From: CAZPBC01 sp964584775
GTDB lineage: Bacteria; Chlamydiota; Chlamydiia; Chlamydiales; SLFE01
DNA: 64,000 bases
Assembly (NCBI GenBank): GCA_964584775.1
Contig: CAZPBC010000005.1
Span: 1-64,000, forward strand
Direction: 5' to 3'
Under the pieces are notes generated by a model. It did not search any database. It saw nothing but the letters and a program-made list of their open reading frames with translations, and was not told the DNA's origin. Shown piece by piece: positions 56,086 through 64,000 of the stretch (positions within the stretch are counted from its first letter, which is position 1; the number at the start of each line of letters is the position of its first letter). The position numbers were made by a program, and so were the translations under genes.

Positions 56086-56179
56086 CATAAGTTACTGAAA
56101 AATAACGGACTCTCAACCGCCCATTTTGTCAGTAAAATTGTATAGAGACACTTTTCTTGGTTGTAGTTCATTGACAAAA

Positions 56180-57442
56180 TCACTGCAACTCATATTTAAG
56201 AGTGATGTTATCTTCTTTATTATAAGTTACTTGAGACTCTTCGTCAAGAGGGTCAATGGGAGCCTTTCCAGGAACCAATACGAGTGGAACAGCTGCTCTT
56301 AAAAAGGGAGGAACACGCGACTTTGAAAGGGACTCTCTTCGCTTTTTCTGCTCTCTTGAAAACTCGAGAGGCCGTTGCAACTCATACGAGAGCTGCCGAG
56401 GAAGTGAAAGGTGAATCTCTCCACTGAACACTCCCTTCCAACCCTGTTCTTTTTTCGATGAGGTTCTCCCCTTTTCTAATTTCCACACTCCATCCAAAGA
56501 GTGTAGAAAGAAGAGTCGTGCGCGGTCGACCAAGAGGGTGCATTGAGTAAGAAGAATCTGTTTTCCTTGAGCTCCCTTCGCAATCCAGTCGATCAAAGAT
56601 TCCAGCCGCTGTTCAGGGATCACCGCATTTTCTTCTAGGAGAATCTTGCGAATCAGCGCTTTTTGTACTCCTCTTTCAGATGGAAATTGAGCTGAAAAGT
56701 CATAGCACGTTCCCATCGGTCCCTCCACCTTTTCAGGCGTCCAGGGTTTGAGTAAATGGTGCAAGACCTCTTCCCTCTCTCTCATTTCTTGAACCAGCTG
56801 CAAGAGAGGAGAAGCAAGCTCTTTACCAAACTGCTCTTTGAGAAAAGGAAACACTTTTTTTCTCATCCGAGCACGTAGAAAACGCTCATCTCCATTCGAC
56901 GGATCGAGAAAATAGGGCCGCTTTTCCGCTTCCAAAAGGTCAACTAGCACCTGCTTTTTAACAGACAAGAGTGGCCGATAAAGAGTCAGCTCTCCCCTTG
57001 TTGCCACAGGCTCCATTCCACGGACGAAATCCACACGACCTGACTCCAGAAGCTGCTTCAACAGGGTTTCTAACTGATCCTCTTCAGTATGGGCCAAAAA
57101 GACCCCCCTAAGAGAAGCTTTTTTGGAAATTTCCTTGAAGAACTTCAAACGCTCTTCTCTCCAGTACGCCTCCAAATTCCCCTTTGGAGGAGCCTTCTCT
57201 AATCCTTTCATGTGTAAGGGTACTCCAAGCTCATTTGCCTGATCCTGAAGGACTTTCGCTTCATCATCACTCTCCTTTCGATACCCGTGGTTCACATGGA
57301 GGAGATGGAGTTGAACATCCATTTGATGCAGGAGGTGAAACAGGGCAGTAGAATCGGGCCCACCAGAGAGCCCGAGACCGACAGGCTGACCTGCAAGTGC
57401 ATGGTACTCAATAAATTGTTTCAGAACATCAAATGGGTTCAC
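56180..57442 (-). CDS. tilS: tRNA(Ile)-lysidine synthetase TilS
   Basis: PP-loop ATPase of 420 aa that converts C34 to lysidine in tRNA-Ile(CAU). The P-loop SGGPDS is at residues 26-31. HVNHGYRKESDDEA and FLAHTEEDQLETLL are further motifs, with the C-terminal TilS domain in the last half. It overlaps the upstream GYF-domain gene by four bases. In Chlamydia tilS also follows lptF/lptG and precedes ftsH. Confidence 0.94.
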   Translation of the reverse strand: MNPFDVLKQFIEYHALAGQPVGLGLSGGPDSTALFHLLHQMDVQLHLLHVNHGYRKESDDEAKVLQDQANELGVPLHMKGLEKAPPKGNLEAYWREERLKFFKEISKKASLRGVFLAHTEEDQLETLLKQLLESGRVDFVRGMEPVATRGELTLYRPLLSVKKQVLVDLLEAEKRPYFLDPSNGDERFLRARMRKKVFPFLKEQFGKELASPLLQLVQEMREREEVLHHLLKPWTPEKVEGPMGTCYDFSAQFPSERGVQKALIRKILLEENAVIPEQRLESLIDWIAKGAQGKQILLTQCTLLVDRARLFFLHSLDGVWKLEKGRTSSKKEQGWKGVFSGEIHLSLPRQLSYELQRPLEFSREQKKRRESLSKSRVPPFLRAAVPLVLVPGKAPIDPLDEESQVTYNKEDNITLKYELQ

Positions 57443-57750
57443 GGGAGATAAATCAAGGCTAATAGGGTGATCACAAGGACAACAAGGATGAGGAACCAGA
57501 GAGGGGGCGAGCGGCTCTCCTGGAAAGTGAGGACACTCTCTCCTCCCCCATACTTCCCATAGAACGCATCCTCTTCTTCGAAAAGGACTTTGAGCTCAGG
57601 AATCTCCTCGATGGGCAGCCAAACGGCCATCCCCTTTTTCCAGGCGAGGGTCCTAAGAGTCACTCGGGTGTCCGCCTTCAGGTCATAGACTGAAAAGGGG
57701 CCCTCGGTCTCATCCTCGATCCGAATGTACCACTCCTTCTTAAATCGCAT
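57439..57750 (-). CDS. GYF_2-domain membrane-anchored small protein
   Basis: Protein of 103 aa. Residues 5-60 fit the GYF_2 pattern (WYIRIEDETEGPFSVYDL, then LAWKKGMAVWLPIEEIPELKVLF). One C-terminal membrane helix follows (LWFLILVVLVITLLALIYL, about 82-100). GYF_2 domains are thought to bind proline-rich or other partners; function here is unknown. The stop overlaps the tilS start by four bases and thus the two are co-translated. Confidence 0.8.
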   Translation of the reverse strand: MRFKKEWYIRIEDETEGPFSVYDLKADTRVTLRTLAWKKGMAVWLPIEEIPELKVLFEEEDAFYGKYGGGESVLTFQESRSPPLWFLILVVLVITLLALIYLP

Positions 57751-57847
57751 ATAGCCGATTGTACCATATCACGAAGATCTTGTCGGTCACTTTGTCCCCT
57801 TTTCGAGAAGGTTTCACGAAATATCACGTTGATGTATCTTCATTCAG

Positions 57848-58984
57848 ATGATTCTTCGAAGTTACTTACAGATCGAGTACCTCCGCACCTTTCTCCTCTC
57901 TGTGGCATCGTTCATCGCTATTTTGATGACGACACGCCTTGAAGACATAGCCCGGTTCGCTGCCTTCGGCGCGAGCGGCCTCAAAGTCGTCGAACTGATC
58001 ATCTACCAAATCCCTTATGTTCTCCCGATCGTCATCCCCATCTCAGCCATCATTGCCTCCTTAACGGTCTCGCAGCGCCTCTCTACGTCCGGGGAACTCA
58101 TCGCACTTAGAGCAAGCGGACTCTCCCTCGCTCAGATCTTCAGCCCTGTGCTCATCCTGGCTTTTTTCTTAAGTTTGACAAACTTCCTCATCACTTCAGA
58201 GCTTGCCACAGAATCTGCAGCTCAGAGTCGCTCGATTCAAAAGCAGGTCGCTATGATCAATCCACTTGCTGTGATCCATAACAAACAGCTGATCAAGAAC
58301 AGTAATTTATTTATCGAAACAGCCAGCCGCAACATCGCACGGAGCTCACTCGAAGATGTCACAATCGCCTTTTGGAATGAAAAATTGAACCGCATGAGCC
58401 TTTTCTTAATAAGAGAAATGCTTTTCGAAGCCCCGTTTTTGGAAGCTAAACAGATGACAGCAATTTCAAGCTTCTCCCCCAACCAGCGTAAAACCTTTGA
58501 CAACCTTTACTTGGAAAACATCCAGAAAAGCCGAATGGATATTGAGGGGTTTTCTCTTTACCTCGACCAGAAAGCCAGAAAAGTGAACCACGACTATCTG
58601 AAAATGGCTCTTCTTTTGACGCGGATGAGTGAAATGAAAAAAGAGCTAGAAGGACTTCCGGAAGAGGCGAAAGAGCGGCATGAAATTCAGAAGCAGTACC
58701 GCGAAGCTCTTTCAGAGATCTTTCGACGCCTCTCTTTAGGGGCGGTCGTCTTTGCATTTACACTCATGGGACTCTCTTTTGGATGCACTGTTGGAAGGAA
58801 CTCTTCACAGTACGGAATCCTTGCCATCATCTCTCTTGCCTGCCTCTACCTGATTCTCTTTTTCACAGGCAAAAGCTTAGCTTACAACCCCTTCCTCTCA
58901 GTGCTCCTTTACTTTGCGCCCATCTTCATCATTGTCTACCTTTCCCTCCGCCACCTCTCCCGTCTCTCAGGAGGTTTAGAATGA
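57848..58984 (+). CDS. lptF: LPS export ABC transporter permease LptF
   Basis: YjgP/YjgQ-family membrane protein of 378 aa, part of the LptBFG transporter that extracts lipopolysaccharide from the inner membrane. Hydrophobic helices are at about 12-32, 52-78, 98-118 and near the end (295-315, 328-345, 350-370), with a periplasmic beta-rich domain between. The N-terminal ILRSYLQIEYLRTFLLS and LPIVIPISAIIASLTVSQRL are typical. It overlaps lptG by four bases (ATGA). Confidence 0.88.
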   Translation: MILRSYLQIEYLRTFLLSVASFIAILMTTRLEDIARFAAFGASGLKVVELIIYQIPYVLPIVIPISAIIASLTVSQRLSTSGELIALRASGLSLAQIFSPVLILAFFLSLTNFLITSELATESAAQSRSIQKQVAMINPLAVIHNKQLIKNSNLFIETASRNIARSSLEDVTIAFWNEKLNRMSLFLIREMLFEAPFLEAKQMTAISSFSPNQRKTFDNLYLENIQKSRMDIEGFSLYLDQKARKVNHDYLKMALLLTRMSEMKKELEGLPEEAKERHEIQKQYREALSEIFRRLSLGAVVFAFTLMGLSFGCTVGRNSSQYGILAIISLACLYLILFFTGKSLAYNPFLSVLLYFAPIFIIVYLSLRHLSRLSGGLE

Positions 58985-60054
58985 TCCCTAAAAAGCTCTG
59001 GGAGCGTTACTTCCTCAAAGAATTCTTCACTGTCTTTTTGCTGTTTCTAGCGTGTCTCTTCACGCTCTTCGTTGTCATCGATTACACAAGCCGTGCAGGA
59101 AATCAATTTTTCAGTCAACTCCAGTTTAAGGAAATTGTCGAGATCTATGTCTTCACTTACGTACAGCGCCTTGATATCTTAATCCCCTTTGCACTCCTCG
59201 TCACGACCGTCAAGACCCTAACCACCTTCAACATCCGCAATGAGCTGGTCGCACTCATGGCATCCGGCGTCTCTATCAAGCGCCTCATGCGCCCCTTAAT
59301 CTCTATTGGCATCTTATGCACCCTCCTTCTCTACCTCAGTGAAGAGTTTCTGCTTCCATTTGCCTATGAGCGCATCAACTTCTTGAAAGATAAATACCAG
59401 ACTGAAAAGGAGGTCAAAGCCACTTCAAGAAACATCCGCTCCCTTGCCGTCCAAGGCCAAGGACTCTTCCTCTACCACAACTTTGACGCCCATAAGCGTG
59501 CGTTCTTTGATGCCTTCTGGATCCGTTCCAATAAAGAAATCTACCGCATCAAGTACCTCCACCCCTTTGAGGAGCCCTTCATTGGCTACTACGTCGATCA
59601 CTTCACCCGAAATGAGGACCAAGAGATTGTGCTCGTAAACTCCTACGAATCCAAAATTTTTCCCAAAATGCGCTTCACCGAAAGAGACCTTCGGCGCTCG
59701 ACCATTCTCCCCGAACAAGAGAAGCTGAGTCATTTAGCTCGGGTTGCCTTTGAACCGCAAACCAAAGAGGCTAAAGCCGAGGCGCGGGCTGCTCTTTACC
59801 ACAAGCTGGTGATGCCCCTCCTCGCACTCCTTGCTGTCATGGCACCTGCCCCCTACTGCCTGCGCTTCACCCGCTCGCTACCGATCTTCAAAATCTACCT
59901 CGTCAGTATGCTAGTGATGTTTACTTTCTACCTCATCATGAACGCAGCCCTCATCCTTGGAGAAGCCAACGTCCTTCCTCCCGCTCTCGCCATTTTTGTT
60001 CCCTTTGGTCTCTACGCATTGTTTTTCACATGGCAATACAGTAAACTACAGTAA
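58981..60054 (+). CDS. lptG: LPS export ABC transporter permease LptG
   Basis: Second YjgP/YjgQ permease, 357 aa, partner of LptF. The start MIPKKLWERYFLKEFFTVF is preferred because it overlaps the lptF stop as ATGA; the upstream open frame to 58783 is antisense-like shadow. Helices are at about 15-38, 55-80, 95-118 and in the last 90 residues. LptB (ATPase) is not in the window. alr follows two bases after its stop. Confidence 0.88.
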   Translation: MIPKKLWERYFLKEFFTVFLLFLACLFTLFVVIDYTSRAGNQFFSQLQFKEIVEIYVFTYVQRLDILIPFALLVTTVKTLTTFNIRNELVALMASGVSIKRLMRPLISIGILCTLLLYLSEEFLLPFAYERINFLKDKYQTEKEVKATSRNIRSLAVQGQGLFLYHNFDAHKRAFFDAFWIRSNKEIYRIKYLHPFEEPFIGYYVDHFTRNEDQEIVLVNSYESKIFPKMRFTERDLRRSTILPEQEKLSHLARVAFEPQTKEAKAEARAALYHKLVMPLLALLAVMAPAPYCLRFTRSLPIFKIYLVSMLVMFTFYLIMNAALILGEANVLPPALAIFVPFGLYALFFTWQYSKLQ

Positions 60055-60056
60055 CC

Positions 60057-61163
60057 ATGACAACTGCGCTCTCACAGCTCATCATCCAAAAAGATGCGAT
60101 CGCCTACAACCTCCGCCAGTTGCAAAACCACCTCCCCCAAAAGCCGCTCATTATAGGAGTTGTCAAAGCCGATGGGTATGGAACGGGAGCTCTCTCTCTT
60201 GTTAAAACCCTCAAAGAGCTAGGTATGACCTATTTTTCGGTGGCTACCATCAGCGAAGCAGTCGCACTCAGGAAGGGAGGCATACAAGACCCGATCCTGA
60301 CATTTTACTGCGGGCCCCACCAAGCAAAGATCGCAGTCGAGCATCAACTCAATGTCGCCGTCTCCAACCTCAGTGAAATCGAAGCCTTAGAAGCGGCTAG
60401 CACGCCCTCCAAAACAAAGGTCCATCTACACATCAACACAGGCATGAGTCGCCTGGGTTGTAGTTTGAAAGAAGCCCTTCCCCTTGCCCAAAAAATCGCC
60501 TCCTCCCCATCTCTTGAGCTTGAGGGACTCATGTCACACTACAGCTCCATCGACGAGCCCGAGCAAGACACCTTCTCCCTCCTGCAAACCACCCGGTTTA
60601 TGAAAGCCATCGATGCCATCCGTGAAGCTGGAATCGACTTCAAATACACTCATATCTCGAACTCTGCCGGTGCAGTAAGGCTTCCAAACTCCATCTTCAA
60701 TGCCGTCCGTGTCGGCCTCCAACTCCTCGGGGTCCCACAAGTGGACTCTAAACTCGATTACAAGCCCGCATTGACTTTCCAAAGCCAACTCGTTCAAGTC
60801 CACACCCTAGGAATGGGAGAGCCGGTCTCCTACAACCGCCACTACAGAGCTCCTCGTGACGGCACACGGATTGGAGTGGTGCCTGTCGGTTACTATGATG
60901 GAATTAAGCGGGAATTTAGAGACCGTGGGCAAGTTCAAGTCGCCGGCAAAAAAGCCAAGATCTGTGGAACGATCTGCATGGATTTTCTGATGATCGACAT
61001 CACCGATCTCCCAGCAATCAAAGAGGGAGACCCCGTGACATTCTTTGGCTTTGATGAATCAGGAAAATGGGTCGATGCTGTCGAATTTGCCAAAGAGGGG
61101 CAAACCATCGCCCATGAACTCTTCTCTGGAATCGGTCCCAGAGTCGAACGGCGTTGGATTTAG
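60057..61163 (+). CDS. alr: Alanine racemase
   Basis: PLP enzyme of 368 aa that makes D-alanine for peptidoglycan. The PLP lysine is Lys37 in GVVKADGYGTGAL. HINTGMSRLGC, ISNSAGAVR and the catalytic Tyr loop PVSYNRHYRAPRDGTRIG and CGTICMDFLMIDI all fit. Length is standard. It is joined to lptF-lptG, and no neighbouring murF or ddl is present. Chlamydiaceae lack alr and are thought to use GlyA instead, so its presence is informative about this lineage. There is little space for a Shine-Dalgarno sequence; it is probably coupled to lptG. Confidence 0.94.
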   Translation: MTTALSQLIIQKDAIAYNLRQLQNHLPQKPLIIGVVKADGYGTGALSLVKTLKELGMTYFSVATISEAVALRKGGIQDPILTFYCGPHQAKIAVEHQLNVAVSNLSEIEALEAASTPSKTKVHLHINTGMSRLGCSLKEALPLAQKIASSPSLELEGLMSHYSSIDEPEQDTFSLLQTTRFMKAIDAIREAGIDFKYTHISNSAGAVRLPNSIFNAVRVGLQLLGVPQVDSKLDYKPALTFQSQLVQVHTLGMGEPVSYNRHYRAPRDGTRIGVVPVGYYDGIKREFRDRGQVQVAGKKAKICGTICMDFLMIDITDLPAIKEGDPVTFFGFDESGKWVDAVEFAKEGQTIAHELFSGIGPRVERRWI

Positions 61164-61177
61164 GAAGCAGTTACATT

Positions 61178-63382
61178 TTATGCTGCCTCTTCTTTTTCCT
61201 CCTCCCACTCGACAATTGGGAGAGATAACTGTAGCTCTTCGAAATTGAAGTCAAAAAGCGGATTAAAAGCCTTCATGAAGTCCTCGTGAAACTTGCTGTA
61301 ACCCACACGCTCTTTAATTCCTTCAATAGTTTGAAGGATGTGCAGGAGGTGCGATACCGTGTCAGCAAGCGGTGCCCTCTCCCTCACAAAGATCGCAGGG
61401 CCAAAGAAGAGAGCCTTTAGATAACGGATGTCACTCTCACGCAATTTTGGAGACTGGATCCACCTCATCAGCATCAATAGTCCAGCAGAGTAAACAGTGC
61501 TTGTATCTACTCCATCTTTACAAGAGAAACTAAATCCTGTGGGTTTGACGATTTCAACCGCCTTAAGCGAAAGTAGAATGTAGTAAATTGCAATAAAGCT
61601 CGTCCTTTCGTTTTGGGAGAGAAATTTTTCTCCATGAAAGAACTGCTCATGAACCGCTTCCATCAAATCTTGGAAAAACCCTTTAATAAAGACCTGTTTC
61701 AAAGAGTCAGAGAAATAAAAGCCAGTTGCAGTATCAGACAATTGATCTAAGAAGTTCGCCTTAAATTCTTCCGCACTATCCTCCTTCAAATAAGGACCAT
61801 TTTGGTGGTAGAACGGAGTGTCGACAGCTAGAGTCATGACCTCCAAATGAGGCTTAAATTGGCTTGATTTAGAGAGCTGCTCTAAGCAGGAGGCTCTTGC
61901 AAATTCCTTCCACGACGTGCGGTCTTGTAGGTTCACCAAGAGATGCTTAGTTTCGACATTCTGTCGACTTGCAGATAGAAGGTACGCTTTAAACTCATCT
62001 GTCGCGACCGCTTTGTTAATCTGTGTTTGCCTGGTCGGAGAGGGCAGCCTGAGTGTTGTAATATGCTCTTCTCCCATATCCAAAAAGTAGAGTGGGTATG
62101 AGAAGTTGCCTTGCATTGTCGAATCAAACGCTGACTGCTTTCCCTCTTCGATCGACTCTAGGACACGTTGAAGCGGACCTCTCGCCGATTTTTGAAGCGC
62201 TTTCACAATTTCAGCAAAGTCATACGCTAGACGGCTCCAAAGAAACGCACCCCTCTCACTCAGCCCACGTGTCGTCGTCGGAAATAGGGATTCTGCATGA
62301 GTGAGTTTATCCAGAATCTGCCCAAAGAGTTCACCCATCATACTTAAATGCAAGATGACTCCCCTTGATAAGTTATGAGAAGTATCCACGACACAGGCGC
62401 CGACGACGCTTGGATGCTTCGGAGGATACAGGACCAACTTCTGATAGTAACGCGTTTGCAAGCACTCTCTTAAGTAAGAGATCATATCTGAAAAATAGTC
62501 TGAATTCCCTTTCATACCTTTGACGTGTTCCCGGTTTCCGGCAGCTAAATAGAGTGCAATAAAACACTTATTCAACGCTGCAACGGCGTCCTTGTCTTTA
62601 TGTCGAAAAGCCTCTTGGTAGAAGCGCTCCATGGGGATACGGAGGCTTTTAAGAAGACTGATCGCTCCCCTCTGGCAAACACGGTCCCTGACAGAGTCCA
62701 TATCTTCAAAAAGGCCGACTTCTTCACCAGAGTAACTTCCAAAATCCGAAACAATCCGAATATTTCTGAGTAGACGAGGTGAAAAGAAGCGTGAGCCATC
62801 CTCCTTCCTCAAAAGCAAGAGCTCATAGTCAGTGTCTTTTTTCACCATATCAAGATCGACAAAAACATGCCGACTCTTCTCCTTCTTGATCATCCGGCTC
62901 TTACGCTCATCTTCTTTCGTCGGCAACCCACCAGCAAGTCCAATGATCCACTTTCCTAAAAGCCCCACATCGACTTGTTTTTCAATTTTATGGCTATAGA
63001 AGTCTTTCAGCCGTTTGTACTCTGCCAGCTGTGTGACGCTCTCGCCGCTTTTCAACTGAAAAATCCGCGAATATTTATCCAACTTTTCGGCAGCTTCTCC
63101 AACGAGAACCATGATGGAGTGTACATCCTCTAGCCGTTTTTTCTCTAAGACATAGGGGGACTTGGAAGAGAAGCTCTCTTGGAGGTGCTCCAAGATGACG
63201 CCAAAGATTTGCCGAACGCGACCCTCACTCAGCTCTTCTGTGAGCTCTTTGACACGCTCTGGTGCCAGGTGATAGTCTTTTGTCTCTTCTGGCTTCTGTA
63301 CCTCAAAGTCTGCGACATCGGTCAATGTTTTGAGTGCTTCGTTAAACGAAATGATCTTACTCTCTTTCTTCTTCCGTCCCAT
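61178..63382 (-). CDS. Large conserved-looking protein of unknown function next to the lptFG-alr genes
   Basis: Acidic protein of 734 aa, mostly helical by eye, with no signal peptide or membrane helix and no recognised domain. The start is basic (MGRKKKESK) and the end strongly acidic (VEWEEEKEEAA). In Chlamydia a large hypothetical gene also lies beside the two lpt permease genes, so this may be its counterpart; that is inferred from position only. It is convergent with alr (14-base gap). Its own upstream region is A+T-rich. Confidence 0.75.
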   Translation of the reverse strand: MGRKKKESKIISFNEALKTLTDVADFEVQKPEETKDYHLAPERVKELTEELSEGRVRQIFGVILEHLQESFSSKSPYVLEKKRLEDVHSIMVLVGEAAEKLDKYSRIFQLKSGESVTQLAEYKRLKDFYSHKIEKQVDVGLLGKWIIGLAGGLPTKEDERKSRMIKKEKSRHVFVDLDMVKKDTDYELLLLRKEDGSRFFSPRLLRNIRIVSDFGSYSGEEVGLFEDMDSVRDRVCQRGAISLLKSLRIPMERFYQEAFRHKDKDAVAALNKCFIALYLAAGNREHVKGMKGNSDYFSDMISYLRECLQTRYYQKLVLYPPKHPSVVGACVVDTSHNLSRGVILHLSMMGELFGQILDKLTHAESLFPTTTRGLSERGAFLWSRLAYDFAEIVKALQKSARGPLQRVLESIEEGKQSAFDSTMQGNFSYPLYFLDMGEEHITTLRLPSPTRQTQINKAVATDEFKAYLLSASRQNVETKHLLVNLQDRTSWKEFARASCLEQLSKSSQFKPHLEVMTLAVDTPFYHQNGPYLKEDSAEEFKANFLDQLSDTATGFYFSDSLKQVFIKGFFQDLMEAVHEQFFHGEKFLSQNERTSFIAIYYILLSLKAVEIVKPTGFSFSCKDGVDTSTVYSAGLLMLMRWIQSPKLRESDIRYLKALFFGPAIFVRERAPLADTVSHLLHILQTIEGIKERVGYSKFHEDFMKAFNPLFDFNFEELQLSLPIVEWEEEKEEAA

Positions 63383-63573
63383 GATCCACCTACTTTTAGA
63401 AGGCTAAATATCCTCCTTTTCTCTGGAAAAGGTGCAAATCTGGCCTCCGATTGATTATCTACATCTATTATGCGCTTTAAATAATTTTTTTACAAATACT
63501 AGCATTACTCTAAATCACGCTCTAACTTGCTTAAATTGAGTCTCGTAATGAAATAGTTTAATATTTAAATTTT

Positions 63574-63582
63574 TGTTATAAT
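63574..63582 (+). promoter_or_regulatory. Extended -10 promoter candidate
   Basis: TGTTATAAT is a perfect extended -10 element, 41 bases before the ATG of the small basic protein, in very A+T-rich DNA. No good -35 is seen. The rest of the 241-base gap (63383-63623) holds nothing else recognisable. Confidence 0.45.
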
Positions 63583-63623
63583 TTATTTATAAAACTAACT
63601 AATAATACTATGAAGGTGAAACG

Positions 63624-63968
63624 ATGCCTGGAAGCCTAACCGTACACAGAGGCGGAGACCCGCTAAGTTCCGTCCACTCCTTTCATGTAAAACAGATGCC
63701 ACGCTCAGGCAGTGCTGCTGACCTCAGATCAAGGAGTATAGCCTTAAAACAACTCCAAAAAAGAGGTTCAGGCTCAAAGGCCGCTCGATCCTTTTCTGGA
63801 TCCAGAACACCTCAACCAGGAAGTGGGCTCAGGCGAACCGAAACAGTCCGCGCCCAGCAAGGGCTCGGGGCGCAAAAAACCGCTCCCCCTAGTCCCTTTA
63901 CCGTCTCCCCTAAAAAGGATACCGCCCACGACGAAGCTCTCCAAAAAGCGCGAGCAATTCTTTCCTAA
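63624..63968 (+). CDS. Small basic Ser/Arg/Gly-rich protein, unknown function
   Basis: Protein of 114 aa, low in hydrophobic residues, rich in Ser, Arg, Gly, Pro and Gln, apparently disordered apart from the last 15 residues, which look helical (HDEALQKARAILS). GAAGGTGAAACG precedes the ATG and a strong extended -10 lies upstream, so it is probably expressed. Composition suggests a nucleic-acid-binding or type III-secreted protein, but nothing decides between these. Confidence 0.6.
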   Translation: MPGSLTVHRGGDPLSSVHSFHVKQMPRSGSAADLRSRSIALKQLQKRGSGSKAARSFSGSRTPQPGSGLRRTETVRAQQGLGAQKTAPPSPFTVSPKKDTAHDEALQKARAILS

Positions 63969-64000
63969 TCCCCTCATATTCAATAGCTAGAGCGTACTAT

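Noticed and set aside
58783..58980. Upstream extension of lptG
   Set aside because: His/Leu/Pro-rich shadow of lptF; the ATGA overlap at 58981 gives the natural start.
1..64000. tRNA or rRNA genes, CRISPR arrays, insertion sequences, prophage genes
   Set aside because: Reading the intergenic gaps showed no cloverleaf-like sequence, repeat arrays, transposase or phage genes; gaps are mostly too short to hold them.

Overview
The window reads as a chromosomal segment of a member of the Chlamydiae, most likely an environmental (Parachlamydiales-type) lineage and not a Chlamydia species. The main evidence is gene order. The run sctU-sctV-gatekeeper-chaperone-malQ, the block rpmE-prfA-prmC-ffh-rpsP-trmD-rplS-rnhB-gmk-(small ORF)-metG, and the block tadA-rpsO-pnp-ftsH-tilS-lptF-lptG-unknown all follow arrangements known from Chlamydia. 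FtsH is the very long chlamydial form (918 aa). Several genes are not expected in Chlamydiaceae: an alanine racemase, a PduO-type cobalamin adenosyltransferase, QueD, and a eukaryotic-like BTB/LRR protein. Sampled lines are close to half G+C, high for this phylum. Coding is dense, with many ATGA-type overlaps.

Layout. 1-7.5 kb: the 3' part of uvrA, a LemA/M48-protease pair, a BrnQ amino-acid transporter, a large unknown protein and an aspartate-kinase-like protein without an ACT domain. 7.6-15.9 kb: queD, rpsA with its own promoter and terminator, then the nusA-infB-rbfA-truB-ribF operon. 15.8-18.5 kb: a BTB-plus-LRR candidate effector and ychF. 18.6-25.8 kb: a type III secretion operon (sctU, sctV, a gatekeeper divided into a CopN/YopN-like gene and a TyeA-like gene, a CesT-type chaperone) read into malQ. 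25.8-30.6 kb: a secreted transglutaminase-like/TPR protein, the cobalamin adenosyltransferase and clpB. 30.6-38.4 kb: an accessory stretch of unknown genes (several with very A+T-rich upstream DNA), a BolA/CGFS-glutaredoxin pair, a SthA-type flavoprotein, a 695-aa candidate inclusion-membrane or effector protein and a decayed gene. 38.4-49.6 kb: rpmB, then on the minus strand the long translation block from rpmE to metG, with tadA upstream. 49.7-61.2 kb: a small conserved ORF, rpsO, pnp, ftsH, tilS, lptF, lptG and alr. 61.2-64 kb: a large unknown protein and a small basic Ser-rich protein.

Most genes are housekeeping: ribosome and translation factors, RNA decay, protein quality control, lipopolysaccharide export. 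The type III secretion operon and the probable secreted or effector proteins scattered around it are the host-interaction part. The most interesting points are the two-gene gatekeeper, the BTB/LRR protein, a candidate omega subunit of RNA polymerase next to gmk, the alanine racemase, and several long RNA hairpins at operon joints.
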